Part shown: piece by piece, positions 27,690 to 36,012 of the stretch
Position numbering within the stretch: the first letter of the stretch is position 1
Layout: each line of letters opens with the position of its first letter
Assembly: GCA_963841845.1 (NCBI GenBank)
Contig: CAWJEG010000010.1
Location: forward strand, 87,719-151,718
Length of the DNA: 64,000 bases
DNA from: CAVVGZ01 sp963841845
Lineage (GTDB): Bacteria; Chloroflexota; Anaerolineae; Anaerolineales; Anaerolineaceae
Direction: 5' to 3'
The notes under the pieces: model-generated
Seen by the model: only the letters and a program-made list of their open reading frames with translations
What the model was told of the DNA's origin: nothing
Databases searched by the model: none
Translations under genes and position numbers: made by a program

Positions 27690-28145
27690 ATGACATCCAT
27701 TATCTTTATGCCTGATGACCATACGTTGGTCTCGCTGGAATCCTCCCTTAATGCAGGGGAAATCATGCAGGCAGTTGACCTGGGAAAATGGACACTTCCC
27801 GAGCCTTATTCCTCCTGCCTGCCTGCAGGTAACGGGGAACTGCATGCCCTTCGCCAGGGACGCCGCGTATTGATCATCGCGAAAATCCCATTAAACCCTT
27901 GCGTGGCGGCGGAAATTCCCTGCAATACAAGGAACCTGAGTCCACGCCAGGCAGAGGTGCTGCAAGGATTGTTCAAGGGGCTTACCACCAAGGAAATTGC
28001 TTACCAGTTGGGATTGAAACCGCGCACGGTTAAGATGCACGTCGCAGCCCTGAAAAACCGCTTCGGAGCCAGTACTCGGGCACAGTCTGTAGGGATTGCC
28101 GCGAAATTGGGCTTGCTGGAAAAACAGCAGGATCCAGAGCGTTGA
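27690..28145 (+). CDS. LuxR/GerE-type HTH regulator
   Basis: A 151-residue protein. Residues ~85-145 are a LuxR-type helix-turn-helix: LSPRQAEVLQGLFKGLTTKE, then LKPRTVKMHVAALKNRFGA. The first ~80 residues match no receiver, PAS or autoinducer domain that I recognise. Without a phospho-acceptor Asp in a receiver context it is not a standard response regulator. The start has GGGAG upstream. It stands alone with its own promoter and a palindrome that may be its operator. Target genes unknown. Confidence 0.82.
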   Translation: MTSIIFMPDDHTLVSLESSLNAGEIMQAVDLGKWTLPEPYSSCLPAGNGELHALRQGRRVLIIAKIPLNPCVAAEIPCNTRNLSPRQAEVLQGLFKGLTTKEIAYQLGLKPRTVKMHVAALKNRFGASTRAQSVGIAAKLGLLEKQQDPER

Positions 28146-28248
28146 CATCTGAATAATCATGGCAGGAAATCTGCCCAAAAAGGGGACCCGGACATGGGGT
28201 ACTATCAGAAAGTGAAAAAGGACCTGATCATTCAGCCATCCAGGGATA

Positions 28249-28335
28249 TTATTGGATGGATACCAGGCCAACCAAGGTAAAGGCAAAAAATAACATGCTG
28301 AATAACCCGATGGTAAGATATATGACGGATGCCAT
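28249..28335 (-). CDS. Candidate 28-residue single-helix membrane peptide
   Basis: An ATG at 28335 preceded by AAGGAG with 6-base spacing opens a 28-codon frame ending in TAA at 28249. Residues 4-25 form one continuous hydrophobic helix (IYLTIGLFSMLFFAFTLVGL), with almost no charged residues. The good ribosome site and clean helix favour a real small membrane peptide. No homologue is known to me. It lies in a 436-bp gap between the LuxR-type and M20 genes, opposite in strand to both. The remainder of the gap (28336-28581) holds no other gene. Confidence 0.45.
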   Translation of the reverse strand: MASVIYLTIGLFSMLFFAFTLVGLVSIQ

Positions 28336-28581
28336 TTTCTTCTCCTTCATGACTTAATATTTTAACTTGCAACATTTATGCCAGGCTGCTTTGTTGGAGT
28401 TAGCTGATAATTTTTAATATCCGATTCAATTTAGATGTTGGTATAAATCCTGTATAAACAAAAACAGCCATTATCCAAATGGTGTAAAAACTATTACAAG
28501 ACTTTCTGAGATAATTATGAAATGTGAATGCATGTACAGTCCAGGGAAAAATAACCAAAACCAATGCTGAAGGAGTTCCTC

Positions 28582-29988
28582 ATGATCCAAAAAAGCGCAG
28601 TCCTGCAGTGGCTGGAGCAAAATAAAATGGATTTACTTGACATGGCCAATTCGATCTGGGAAAATCCGGAGATTGCCCTCAAGGAAAAGCATGCCTCCAG
28701 GATCCAGGCGGATTACCTGGCAGGAAGGGGTTTTGAAATCCAGTGGAACACAGGCGGGCTGGAAACAGCCTTCACTGCCTCATGGGGGAGTGGCAAACCG
28801 GTAATCGGCTTTATCGGTGAGTATGACGCGCTTAAGAACCTCTCCCAAAAGCGCTTGCCGGTAAAAGAGCCGGTCCTGGCTGGCGGATTGGGGCACGGCT
28901 GCGGGCATAACCTGCTTGGTACAGGCGGATTGGCTGCAGCAGCTGCGGTAAAAGAGTGGCTGCAGTCTACCGGCAGCGGCGGGACAGTGCGTTATTACGG
29001 CTGCCCGGCGGAAGAAGTTCTGATCGGGAAAGTATACATGGCGCGCGCCGGGGCGTTTAACGACCTGGACGCAGCATTTAACTTCCATCCTTCCACCAAA
29101 AACTGCCCCAGCCTGGAAGGCAGCTATGCGATGAACAACCTCAGGTTTCACTTCTACGGCGAAGCCGCCCACGCCGGCTCCAGTCCGCACCTGGGACGCT
29201 CCGCCCTGGACGCGGTGGAATTGATGAACGTGGGGGTCAACTACCTGCGTGAGCACGTGGAAACCACCACGCGCATGCATTATGTTATCTCTCACGGAGG
29301 CGACCTGCCCAACATTGTCCCGGCTGAAGCTGAGGTGTGGTACTTCCTGCGGGCTCCCGGCCGCAAACAGGTTGAGCGGGTCACCGAGCGTGTACGGCGG
29401 ATTGCCCAGGGGGCAGCGATGATGACAGATACGCACCTGGAGGAGATCTTTACCACCGGATGCTACAACCTGCTGAATAACCGCTACCTGGCTGAACTGC
29501 AGTACAAGGTTATGCTGGAGATAGGCCCGCTGGAATTTACCGAACAAGAAAAGGAGTTTGCCGGGGAGATCAACCAGGCCTACCCGGAGGAGGTGCGGCG
29601 CGCCAACTTTGCGCGACTGCTGCTGCCGGAAGCGTATTATGACGAAGCCCTGCTGGGGGAAAATTATCCCCCGGAGAAGGACGGGCAACAGGGCGGCGGA
29701 TCCACCGATGTGGCGGATGTGAGCTGGATCACTCCGCTAAACGAGCTGCACACGGCGTGCTATCCTTCGCAGGCAACCGGGCATTCCTGGGGGGTGGTCG
29801 CTGGAAGCGGAAGTTCCATCGGGCATAAGGGCATGCTGCACGCCGCCAAAATCATGGCACTGGCTGCAATCGAACTGTACCGTGATCCGGCTCACCTGAA
29901 AGACATCCGGGAGGAGTTTGAAGAAGCAACAAAGAACCAGCCCTATGTTTCGCCGCTGCCGGAGAATGCAAGGCTGCCAGAGTCCTGA
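28582..29988 (+). CDS. M20-family amidohydrolase, AbgB-like
   Basis: A 468-residue metal-dependent amidohydrolase similar to the B subunit of p-aminobenzoyl-glutamate hydrolase. Metal-binding motifs are visible as GHGCGHNLLG and GCPAEE, with a lid/dimer domain in the middle (FYGEAAHAGSSPHLGRSALD) and a late His near TGHSWGVVAGS. Translation starts at ATG 28582 with AAGGAG six bases upstream, not at the earlier in-frame ATG. No AbgA partner is adjacent. It probably removes an acyl or amino-acid group from a small amide; the exact substrate is open. Confidence 0.88.
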   Translation: MIQKSAVLQWLEQNKMDLLDMANSIWENPEIALKEKHASRIQADYLAGRGFEIQWNTGGLETAFTASWGSGKPVIGFIGEYDALKNLSQKRLPVKEPVLAGGLGHGCGHNLLGTGGLAAAAAVKEWLQSTGSGGTVRYYGCPAEEVLIGKVYMARAGAFNDLDAAFNFHPSTKNCPSLEGSYAMNNLRFHFYGEAAHAGSSPHLGRSALDAVELMNVGVNYLREHVETTTRMHYVISHGGDLPNIVPAEAEVWYFLRAPGRKQVERVTERVRRIAQGAAMMTDTHLEEIFTTGCYNLLNNRYLAELQYKVMLEIGPLEFTEQEKEFAGEINQAYPEEVRRANFARLLLPEAYYDEALLGENYPPEKDGQQGGGSTDVADVSWITPLNELHTACYPSQATGHSWGVVAGSGSSIGHKGMLHAAKIMALAAIELYRDPAHLKDIREEFEEATKNQPYVSPLPENARLPES

Positions 29989-30136
29989 GAATATGGACCG
30001 AATTTCCAGGAGGGAAACAGCAGAATAATATTTTCCTTAGATAGGAATCCCTTTTAGATGGTGTAAATGAAAGATGCCGAACGGGTTTTGCTTTAGATTT
30101 CTCATAGGAATGCACGCTCTGGGAACGATCAATCGC

Positions 30137-30415
30137 TTACTTCGCCTTATAAAGAGCCAGTTCCTCCCGTACCACGCTGCGCACAAGCTCAATAAATGGG
30201 ATATTCTGACTGTAGATATAATCCTTGAGGACCTGGTTGATCATGGTCTGGTAATTCCCGCCTCCCTGTTCGTTAACCTGATTACGGAACCAATCCAGGA
30301 CTTCCGAATCGAGACGGATAGTAATACGCTCCTTCCCTGCAGGCGTGGGAATGACCGCACCGCGTTTGCCTTTTGAAAAATCATATTCCGGTTTCATATC
30401 ATTTACTTCATCCAT
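30137..30415 (-). CDS. brnA: BrnA-family antitoxin
   Basis: About 92 residues. The central RITIRLDSEVLDWFR is the ribbon-helix-helix-type region typical of BrnA; the tail YQTMINQVLKDYI continues the fold. The frame is open further upstream, but the true start is the ATG at 30415, eight bases inside the end of brnT, as expected for this coupled pair. BrnA should neutralise BrnT and repress the shared promoter. The order toxin-then-antitoxin matches known brnTA operons. Confidence 0.88.
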   Translation of the reverse strand: MDEVNDMKPEYDFSKGKRGAVIPTPAGKERITIRLDSEVLDWFRNQVNEQGGGNYQTMINQVLKDYIYSQNIPFIELVRSVVREELALYKAK

Positions 30416-30689
30416 AGGACTGATCCTTATACATTTTACTTTCCGAAGTAGTCGCTTTGCGAGCTGAGATGATGCGTATGGCTTCATCGCGGTAGGTGTA
30501 TACAACCAATAATACCCGGTCTTTCTCGCTCAATCCCAGGGTGATAAAGCGCCTCTCTCCGGGATGTATATTCTCAATGGTTAAAGCCAACTCATCCTCC
30601 AATGCGGTTACCGCTTCGGTAAAAGAGACCCCATGTTTTTTCAGGTTGATGATTTCTTTATGTGAATCCCATTCCAAGCGAGGATCCAT
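30408..30689 (-). CDS. brnT: BrnT-family ribonuclease toxin
   Basis: A 93-residue type II toxin. Family motifs are visible: LEWDSHKEIINLKKHGVSF at the N-terminus, HPGERRFITLGLS in the middle and IRIISARKAT near the end, with the catalytic-site Arg/Lys of ISARKA intact. BrnT is a RelE-fold ribonuclease. A consensus promoter with a palindromic operator precedes it and brnA overlaps its end. The pair appears complete and functional. Confidence 0.92.
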   Translation of the reverse strand: MDPRLEWDSHKEIINLKKHGVSFTEAVTALEDELALTIENIHPGERRFITLGLSEKDRVLLVVYTYRDEAIRIISARKATTSESKMYKDQSYG

Positions 30690-30707
30690 TTATGTCCCTT
30701 TCATTCC

Positions 30708-30736
30708 ATTATATGCACAATTGTACATACAGTCAA
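30708..30736 (-). promoter_or_regulatory. brnTA promoter with operator in the spacer
   Basis: On the minus strand TTGACT (30736-30731) and TATAAT (30713-30708) are 17 bp apart. The near-perfect palindrome ATGCACAA/TTGTACAT (30713-30728, one mismatch) fills the spacer, the expected place for BrnA binding. Confidence 0.75.
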
Positions 30737-31051
30737 GAAACACACAGTCATTCCTCCCCATTTCGATAAGCAGAGCGACGGCAGGGCAATTTTTACCGTT
30801 TCTGCATCATGGCGGAGTAAGCCAAGCATCCAAGGACTCTTGCATGTGGGATAACTTGCGGCACCAAATCCTGTTTACCCTGCGAAAGTATCGGGTTTAG
30901 ATTTTCCTCTTTAAATTAAACCAATAATGATCCTTTTCCCACACTGGAAATGCTCTGTTTTATTATTCCATTTTCAATTTGGGTAAAAATCAATCGCACC
31001 GGTAACTATGATTACCAACGGTTTTGGCAGTATTTTACGCTGCTCGATCGC
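30737..31051. other. Gene-free interval
   Basis: About 315 bases between the brnTA promoter and the aldolase stop. No open frame with a ribosome site, no hairpin with a T run and no RNA gene were seen. Confidence 0.45.
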
Positions 31052-31828
31052 CTACCTGCCCCCGGTGGCTTTGCGCATGCCATGCAGGGCAGCAGCAGCG
31101 GACTGGGTGATGCCCACATAATCTACATAAGGGATGATGAAATTCAGACCGCGCTTAATCCAGGATGCATAATCTTCCAGCGTGCCGGCCACGAGGATGC
31201 CAACCGGAATATGGGCAGCATTGCACTTGCGGATGACAATTTGGATGGCATCCTGTACATCGGAGTGGGTTATTTCCAGCGGATGACCCAGGGAGTAAGA
31301 CAAATCCGCTGGACCGATGAAGATCGCGTCCACCCCCGCTACAGCCAGGATATCATCCAGGTTCTCCACCGCCAGGTAATGCTCCACCTGCAGCATGACA
31401 ACCACGCGTTCATTGATGGTATGGACATATTCCCCGGTCTCAAAGAAGAAGTTGCTGGCATCTCGCGGGTTGAAGCCGCGCACACCATCCGGCGGATAGC
31501 GGCAGGCAGCCACCGCCCGGCGGGCATCCTCCCCGGTCTGCAGGAGCGGCACCATGATCCCCTCGGCACCCAGGTCGAGGGCCTGCTTGATCAAGGCGGC
31601 ATTGTTATCCGCCACACGGATAAGCGGCACCGTTCCGCGGGAGCGTATCACAGCTAGCAGGCTGCGCAGCGTTTCCGGGTTGAAGGGGGCATGTTCAGCA
31701 TCCAGAATAAGCCATTCAAAACCGACATTGCATACAATGGCAGACACCATTGGATCGGTGCTGGTAACAAATGCCCCAAAACTGGGAGTTTCACTGTGCC
31801 AGATTTCTTTCAATTCTTTGCCGTTCAT
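31052..31828 (-). CDS. HpcH/HpaI-family class II aldolase
   Basis: A 258-residue TIM-barrel pyruvate-type aldolase. The strand WLILDAEHAPFNPETL, the Arg in PLIRVADNN, GAEGIMVPLLQTGEDAR with the metal-ligand region, and FIGPADLSYSLG are all characteristic. Relatives cleave 2-keto-3-deoxy sugar acids or 4-hydroxy-2-oxoacids to pyruvate and an aldehyde using a divalent metal. The exact substrate (rhamnonate, glucarate or 4-hydroxy-2-oxo-heptanedioate type) cannot be fixed. It is downstream of a methyltransferase on the same strand with about 75 bases between. Confidence 0.88.
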   Translation of the reverse strand: MNGKELKEIWHSETPSFGAFVTSTDPMVSAIVCNVGFEWLILDAEHAPFNPETLRSLLAVIRSRGTVPLIRVADNNAALIKQALDLGAEGIMVPLLQTGEDARRAVAACRYPPDGVRGFNPRDASNFFFETGEYVHTINERVVVMLQVEHYLAVENLDDILAVAGVDAIFIGPADLSYSLGHPLEITHSDVQDAIQIVIRKCNAAHIPVGILVAGTLEDYASWIKRGLNFIIPYVDYVGITQSAAAALHGMRKATGGR

Positions 31829-31902
31829 TTTTTTCTCCGATTCAGTATTAATGGAATATCATAACTTGGTTAGCCGTCCAAAAATGGGTAGGGGTTCAAT
31901 CA

Positions 31903-32667
31903 TCACTTGACGGAGGACTTGACCCGCCAGACCTGGTATAAACCCAGGCGTCCGCCCTCCCCATCCGACTCAAATTCTTCAAGGATATCAAAACCCGTTC
32001 GTGCTGCCAACTCTTCAAGCTCCGGGCGGGAAAAGAGGTGCACATAACGCAAGCCTGTCCGTTCGGGCTCACCCGGCAGGGTGTAACGCCAGTCAAGCAA
32101 GGTATCTCCCGCTTCCACATCCTCTTCTGCCAGGCCGATTGTCTGCCAGGGCTGGCGGCGGGCCATCAGGCGCGGGCTGTGCTGGAACTGCCAGTTGGAG
32201 TGGATGAATAAACTGCCTGGAAGGAGCAGGGAGTGCACCTGATGAAGTACCCGGGTGCGCAGCTGCCCGTCTGGCAGGTGGTGCAGGGCGGCAAAAGCCA
32301 GAACACCATTAAAGGACTGCTGCGGTAATTTTTCCGGCCAATCCGGCTCAAACAAATTCGCAGTTGAAAAGTCCACCTTCAGGTTCCCTGGCAGAGGATG
32401 AGGAAGGGCGCGGCGGGCTTCTTCCAGCAGCTCATCACTGAAATCCACGCCAAGATAGCTGCCCGTGGGCCGGCGGCGCGCCCACTCGGCTGCCAAAGCA
32501 CCGCTGCCGCAGCCAATATCCAGCCAATCCCCACCCGGAGGAAGCTGGTCAAGAATGCGGCGTACACCGGACTGGATGCGCCGGCGTGTGACTGCGAAGG
32601 CCGGAGCAAAGCTCTGGTAAAATTCTAAATTGAGATCAACCAACCGGGCGGCTGTTTCCGGGCGCAT
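31903..32667 (-). CDS. Class I SAM-dependent methyltransferase
   Basis: About 254 residues with a Rossmann methyltransferase fold. Motif I is WLDIGCGSGALAAEW, motif II YLGVDFSDELLEEAR, and motif IV region GVLAFAALHHLPDG. The open frame continues 64 codons upstream, but the sequence there is not family-like and would overlap the divergent elp3 gene. The ATG at 32667 is therefore preferred. A TATAAT lies 12 bases in front of it, so the transcript may have almost no leader. Substrate unknown. It is divergent from elp3. Confidence 0.82.
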   Translation of the reverse strand: MRPETAARLVDLNLEFYQSFAPAFAVTRRRIQSGVRRILDQLPPGGDWLDIGCGSGALAAEWARRRPTGSYLGVDFSDELLEEARRALPHPLPGNLKVDFSTANLFEPDWPEKLPQQSFNGVLAFAALHHLPDGQLRTRVLHQVHSLLLPGSLFIHSNWQFQHSPRLMARRQPWQTIGLAEEDVEAGDTLLDWRYTLPGEPERTGLRYVHLFSRPELEELAARTGFDILEEFESDGEGGRLGLYQVWRVKSSVK

Positions 32668-32739
32668 ACCTATATTATAAGGTTGGCATGGTTGCAAGAA
32701 CAACTTGCAGGAAGCTGGTTGGTCTGTCTGGACAGAATA

Positions 32740-34374
32740 ATGAAACGTGACCGCTGGTACGAAAACAAAAAAATAACTCCGGAGAAGCTGGAACTTGCAC
32801 GCCTGATCCTTGAAGATGTGGGCGGCGGGATGGATGTACTCAAATCCATGCAGCGCCATCCCATGGCGGAGGGAGGTTACATCGGCAAGCAGGTGCTGGT
32901 GGCTGCTTACCGGGACCTGGTGGAGAGCGGAGAATGGGAGGCGGATGAGGGCGTGATGAGCCGCATCCGGATGAAACCGGTACGCTCCCTTTCCGGAGTG
33001 ACGGTGGTGACGGTGCTCACCAAACCCTATCCCTGCCCTGGAAAATGCATTTTTTGCCCGGATGATGTGCGCATGCCCAAGAGTTATTTTCCCGATGAAC
33101 CGGGAGCGGCGCGTGCTTTTCAGAACGATTTTGACCCCTACCTGCAGGTGAGCTCACGCCTGGAAGCGCTGAACGCTGTCGGTCATCCAACCGATAAAAT
33201 TGAGCTGCTGATCCTGGGGGGAACCTGGTCGGTTTACCCCAGGACATACCAGAGCAGGTTCGTCCAGCGCTGCCTGGATGCTTTAAACGACCGGGACTCC
33301 ACCGACCTGGAAGAAGCCAAAGGGATCAATGAAAGTGCCCCACACCGCAACGTCGGCCTGGTGATTGAAACCAGACCGGACGAAATAAATCCCGAAGAGC
33401 TGGCCTGGCTGCGCCGCCTGGGTGTTACCAAGGTACAGATGGGGGTTCAAAGCCTGGACGATACAATTTTAAAGCGCAACCTGCGCGGCCATACGGTTCT
33501 CGATTCATTGAGGGCCTGCTCCCTGCTGCGGGCAGCCGGATTCAAGATTGTCTTGCACTGGATGCCCAACATGCTGGGAGCAACCTTAGCCAGCGATGGG
33601 GAGGATTTTTCGCGTTTATGGCTTTCTGCCAGCCAGGGCTGGGGTCTTAACCCGGATGAAATCAAGATTTACCCGACCCAACTGCTGGAAAACACTGCCC
33701 TGCATGAATCATGGCTAGGCGGAGCGTACCAGCCGTACCCCACGGAGGAGCTGATCCAGCTCATCGCCGATCTTAAACCCGGTGTCCCCGAGTACTGCCG
33801 CATTAACCGGATTATCCGTGATATTCCCTCTTCGCATGTCGTGGAAGGCAACCGCCGTACCAGCCTCAGGGAAGATGTGCGCGCAGAGTTGAAAAAACGC
33901 GGACAATCCTGCCACTGCATCCGCTGCCGAGAGGTTCGGAAAAAGATGGTCAGCGCAGAGAGCCTGCAGCTCAATGACCGGGTATACGATGCTGCCTGTG
34001 CGGAAGAGCATTTTTTATCCTTCGATACTACGGAAGGCGGATTGGCAGGTTATCTGCGCCTGTCCCTGCCGGTAGCGGTGGAAAATGTGCCACCAGCGTT
34101 ACGAACGAAAGGCTGGATCGATTTTGCAGACCTGCGGGGGGCAGCCATTATCCGTGAGGTGCATATCTACGGGCAGTCGCTGCCGGTGGGTGAGGAATTA
34201 GCCGGGGCGGCGCAGCACAGCGGCCTGGGGACGGCTTTGCTTGCCAGGGCGGAGCAAATTGCCAGGCAGAAAGGTTTTTACAGGCTGGCGGTGATCTCTG
34301 CCATCGGCACCCATCATTACTACGCCGGGCGCGGCTTTCAACGAGGCGAACTCTATATGTTCAAGGATCTATAG
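32740..34374 (+). CDS. elp3: Elp3-like tRNA uridine-34 modifying radical SAM/acetyltransferase
   Basis: About 544 residues. An N-terminal tRNA-binding segment is followed by a radical-SAM domain with the cluster cysteines in PCPGKCIFCPDDVRMPKSYF, the CX3CX2C form of bacterial Elp3, and a second Cys group (CHCIRC). The last ~85 residues are a GNAT acetyltransferase (GLGTALLARAEQIARQKGF). Elp3 makes carboxymethyl-type modifications at the wobble uridine. ATG at 32740 suits the family N-terminus (WYENKKITPEKLELAR); an earlier ATG at 32683 is possible. It is divergent from the methyltransferase and followed closely by a GNAT gene. Confidence 0.9.
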   Translation: MKRDRWYENKKITPEKLELARLILEDVGGGMDVLKSMQRHPMAEGGYIGKQVLVAAYRDLVESGEWEADEGVMSRIRMKPVRSLSGVTVVTVLTKPYPCPGKCIFCPDDVRMPKSYFPDEPGAARAFQNDFDPYLQVSSRLEALNAVGHPTDKIELLILGGTWSVYPRTYQSRFVQRCLDALNDRDSTDLEEAKGINESAPHRNVGLVIETRPDEINPEELAWLRRLGVTKVQMGVQSLDDTILKRNLRGHTVLDSLRACSLLRAAGFKIVLHWMPNMLGATLASDGEDFSRLWLSASQGWGLNPDEIKIYPTQLLENTALHESWLGGAYQPYPTEELIQLIADLKPGVPEYCRINRIIRDIPSSHVVEGNRRTSLREDVRAELKKRGQSCHCIRCREVRKKMVSAESLQLNDRVYDAACAEEHFLSFDTTEGGLAGYLRLSLPVAVENVPPALRTKGWIDFADLRGAAIIREVHIYGQSLPVGEELAGAAQHSGLGTALLARAEQIARQKGFYRLAVISAIGTHHYYAGRGFQRGELYMFKDL

Positions 34375-34382
34375 AAGGAAAT

Positions 34383-34896
34383 ATGGTACCTATACGACAG
34401 GAACAAACTCAAGATATTGCTGGCATATACCAGGTCAACTCCTTGGCTTTTGAAAGTAATCTGGAGGCAGAAATTGTCAATAAACTGCGCAAGCCGCGGC
34501 GCGGTTACCCTCTCCCTGGTAGCAGAACTGGACGGTAATATCGTGGGGCATATCTTATTCACACCAATCCGGATCGTTACCCCTGGAGGAGAAAGCAGCG
34601 CGGTCGGGTTGGGACCAATGGCCGTCCTGCCTGCTTACCAGAGGCAGGGTATCGGCAGCCAGCTAATTGAGTATGGATTATCTGAATGTAAAAAGATGGA
34701 CACGACATTGGTCATCGTGCTGGGTCACCCGGATTACTATCCCCGTTTTGGATTCCAAAAAGCTTCGATTTTTGGAATTCGCTGCCAGGAAACTGTCCCG
34801 GAGGATGCTTTTATGCTGGCAGAGCTGGCAGAAGGTGCCGCCCAGGGATTTTCAAACGGGGTGGTTTATTACCAGCCGGAGTTCTGGGAAGAATAA
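34383..34896 (+). pseudogene. GNAT-family N-acetyltransferase with one frameshift
   Basis: Eight bases after elp3, an ATG with AAGGA upstream opens a frame reading VPIRQEQTQDIAGIYQVNS and on to EAEIVNKLRK, the normal start of a YhbS-like acetyltransferase. This frame ends after about 36 more bases. The rest of the protein (GAVTLSLVAELDGNIVGHI, the acetyl-CoA site YQRQGIGSQLI, and GHPDYYPRFGF) is in the next frame. One extra base near 34493-34497 explains it. Joined length is about 170 residues. Probably co-transcribed with elp3. Substrate unknown. Confidence 0.8.
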
Positions 34897-34916
34897 TCCA
34901 TTTCAAGTTAAAATGT

Positions 34917-34945
34917 AAATCCCTGGCGGAGCGCCAGGGATTTTT
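34917..34945. terminator. Bidirectional terminator
   Basis: A perfect 12-bp stem (34917-34928 with 34932-34943) with a 3-nt loop, flanked by T runs on the plus strand and partly on the minus strand. It lies between the convergent GNAT and repeat-protein genes. Confidence 0.85.
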
Positions 34946-34962
34946 AGATTGCTGCAATTGGA

Positions 34963-36000
34963 CTATTTAGCGCCTGTAAGCAATTTTAAAAGTGTGTTCA
35001 GGACGATCTTGGATGACTGTTCGCGATGGGACGATCCGCTCATCTGGGTGGCACCCACGAAGGCATTTAGAAGCGCTTCAACGGTGCCCTGTCCCTTCTG
35101 CTTGGCTTTCATATAAGCCATGGCCGCCGTAAGCAAGTCGGCAGCATCCAATCCGGAATCGGGTTTTTGGGAACTCCCGCCAGATTGTGCGGTGCCACCG
35201 CCCATCATCCCTGACAGCAGGGACCCCAACATGTCGGATGAGCCGGACTGTGAGGAAGGCTTGCCCGTTTGTCCCCCGCCCAGCAGGTCTGCAAGGTCGG
35301 GTCCGCCTCCAGACTGCCCGCCGCCGCCCATCATCCCGGACAGCAGGGATCCTAACATATCGGTTGAGCCAGACTGCGGGGCAGGTTTGCTGGTTTGCCC
35401 GCCGCCCAGCAGGTCAGCGAGGTCAGGTCCCCCTCCGGATTGGCCAGCACCACCGCCCATCATCCCGGACAGCAGGGATCCTAACATATCTGTTGAGCCA
35501 GACTGCGGGGCAGGCTTGCTGGTTTGTCCCCCGCCCAGCAGGTCTGCAAGGTCGGGTCCATCTCCAGACTGCCCGCCGCCCCCGCCCATCATCCCGGACA
35601 GGAGGGATCCTAACATGTCGGATGTGCCGGTTTGAGCAGCCGGTTTAGCGGGTTTTTCGGCGCCCATCAGGGTTGATACCAGGCTCATTAAATTATCGGA
35701 ATCTACTTTTTTCCCTTTAAACTCCTGGGAGGCGGTGACTAATCCTTGCTGATAGATCTTTGCAGAAGCACTGCTGGAACCCTGCCCGAGCCTTTCGGCT
35801 GCATAAGCAAGTTGTTCGGATGGTTCAGCAGTCTTCTTTGCCTTCACCGCTTTGGTGATGGTGTCGAAGATTTCCACCATGTTATCGCCGTGATCGTGAT
35901 TATAGTCATCCGATCGGTTTAAATCCTGGCGATTGGCAGCCAATTCCCTGGTTACAGCACCAAACATATTGGCTAAATTGACACTTTTAGGCTTCGCCAT
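34963..36000 (-). CDS. DhaL/DAK2-like protein with Gly-Met-rich tandem repeats
   Basis: A 345-residue protein without signal peptide. Residues ~25-115 resemble the nucleotide-binding part of DhaL (dihydroxyacetone kinase L subunit): DDYNHDHGDNM recalls the Asp/His metal cluster, and GSSSASAKIYQQGL recalls the glycine-rich loop. Residues 126-272 are 3.5 tandem copies of a 42-44-residue unit (DMLGSLLSGMMGGG, then PDLADLLGGGQ). The tail (LLTAAMAYMKAKQKGQGTVE to SSKIVLNTLLKLL) looks like the end of the DhaL helical bundle, so the repeats sit inside the domain. It follows a LysM gene 12 bases upstream in one operon. Function unknown. Confidence 0.72.
   Translation of the reverse strand: MAKPKSVNLANMFGAVTRELAANRQDLNRSDDYNHDHGDNMVEIFDTITKAVKAKKTAEPSEQLAYAAERLGQGSSSASAKIYQQGLVTASQEFKGKKVDSDNLMSLVSTLMGAEKPAKPAAQTGTSDMLGSLLSGMMGGGGGQSGDGPDLADLLGGGQTSKPAPQSGSTDMLGSLLSGMMGGGAGQSGGGPDLADLLGGGQTSKPAPQSGSTDMLGSLLSGMMGGGGQSGGGPDLADLLGGGQTGKPSSQSGSSDMLGSLLSGMMGGGTAQSGGSSQKPDSGLDAADLLTAAMAYMKAKQKGQGTVEALLNAFVGATQMSGSSHREQSSKIVLNTLLKLLTGAK
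35185..35625 (-). repeat. In-frame tandem repeat, about 3.5 x 129 bp
   Basis: Units of 42-44 codons differ mainly in the number of Gly codons after the Met-Met pair and in one or two substitutions. High nucleotide identity between units suggests recent expansion. This stretch is prone to copy-number change and to assembly collapse. Confidence 0.9.
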
Positions 36001-36012
36001 CGGTTTAAGTCC

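Noticed and set aside
35120..35648. Long plus-strand frames opposite the Gly-Met repeat protein
   Set aside because: They are Pro/Arg-rich mirror frames of the tandem repeat, with no ribosome site; the minus-strand frame has the domain-like ends.
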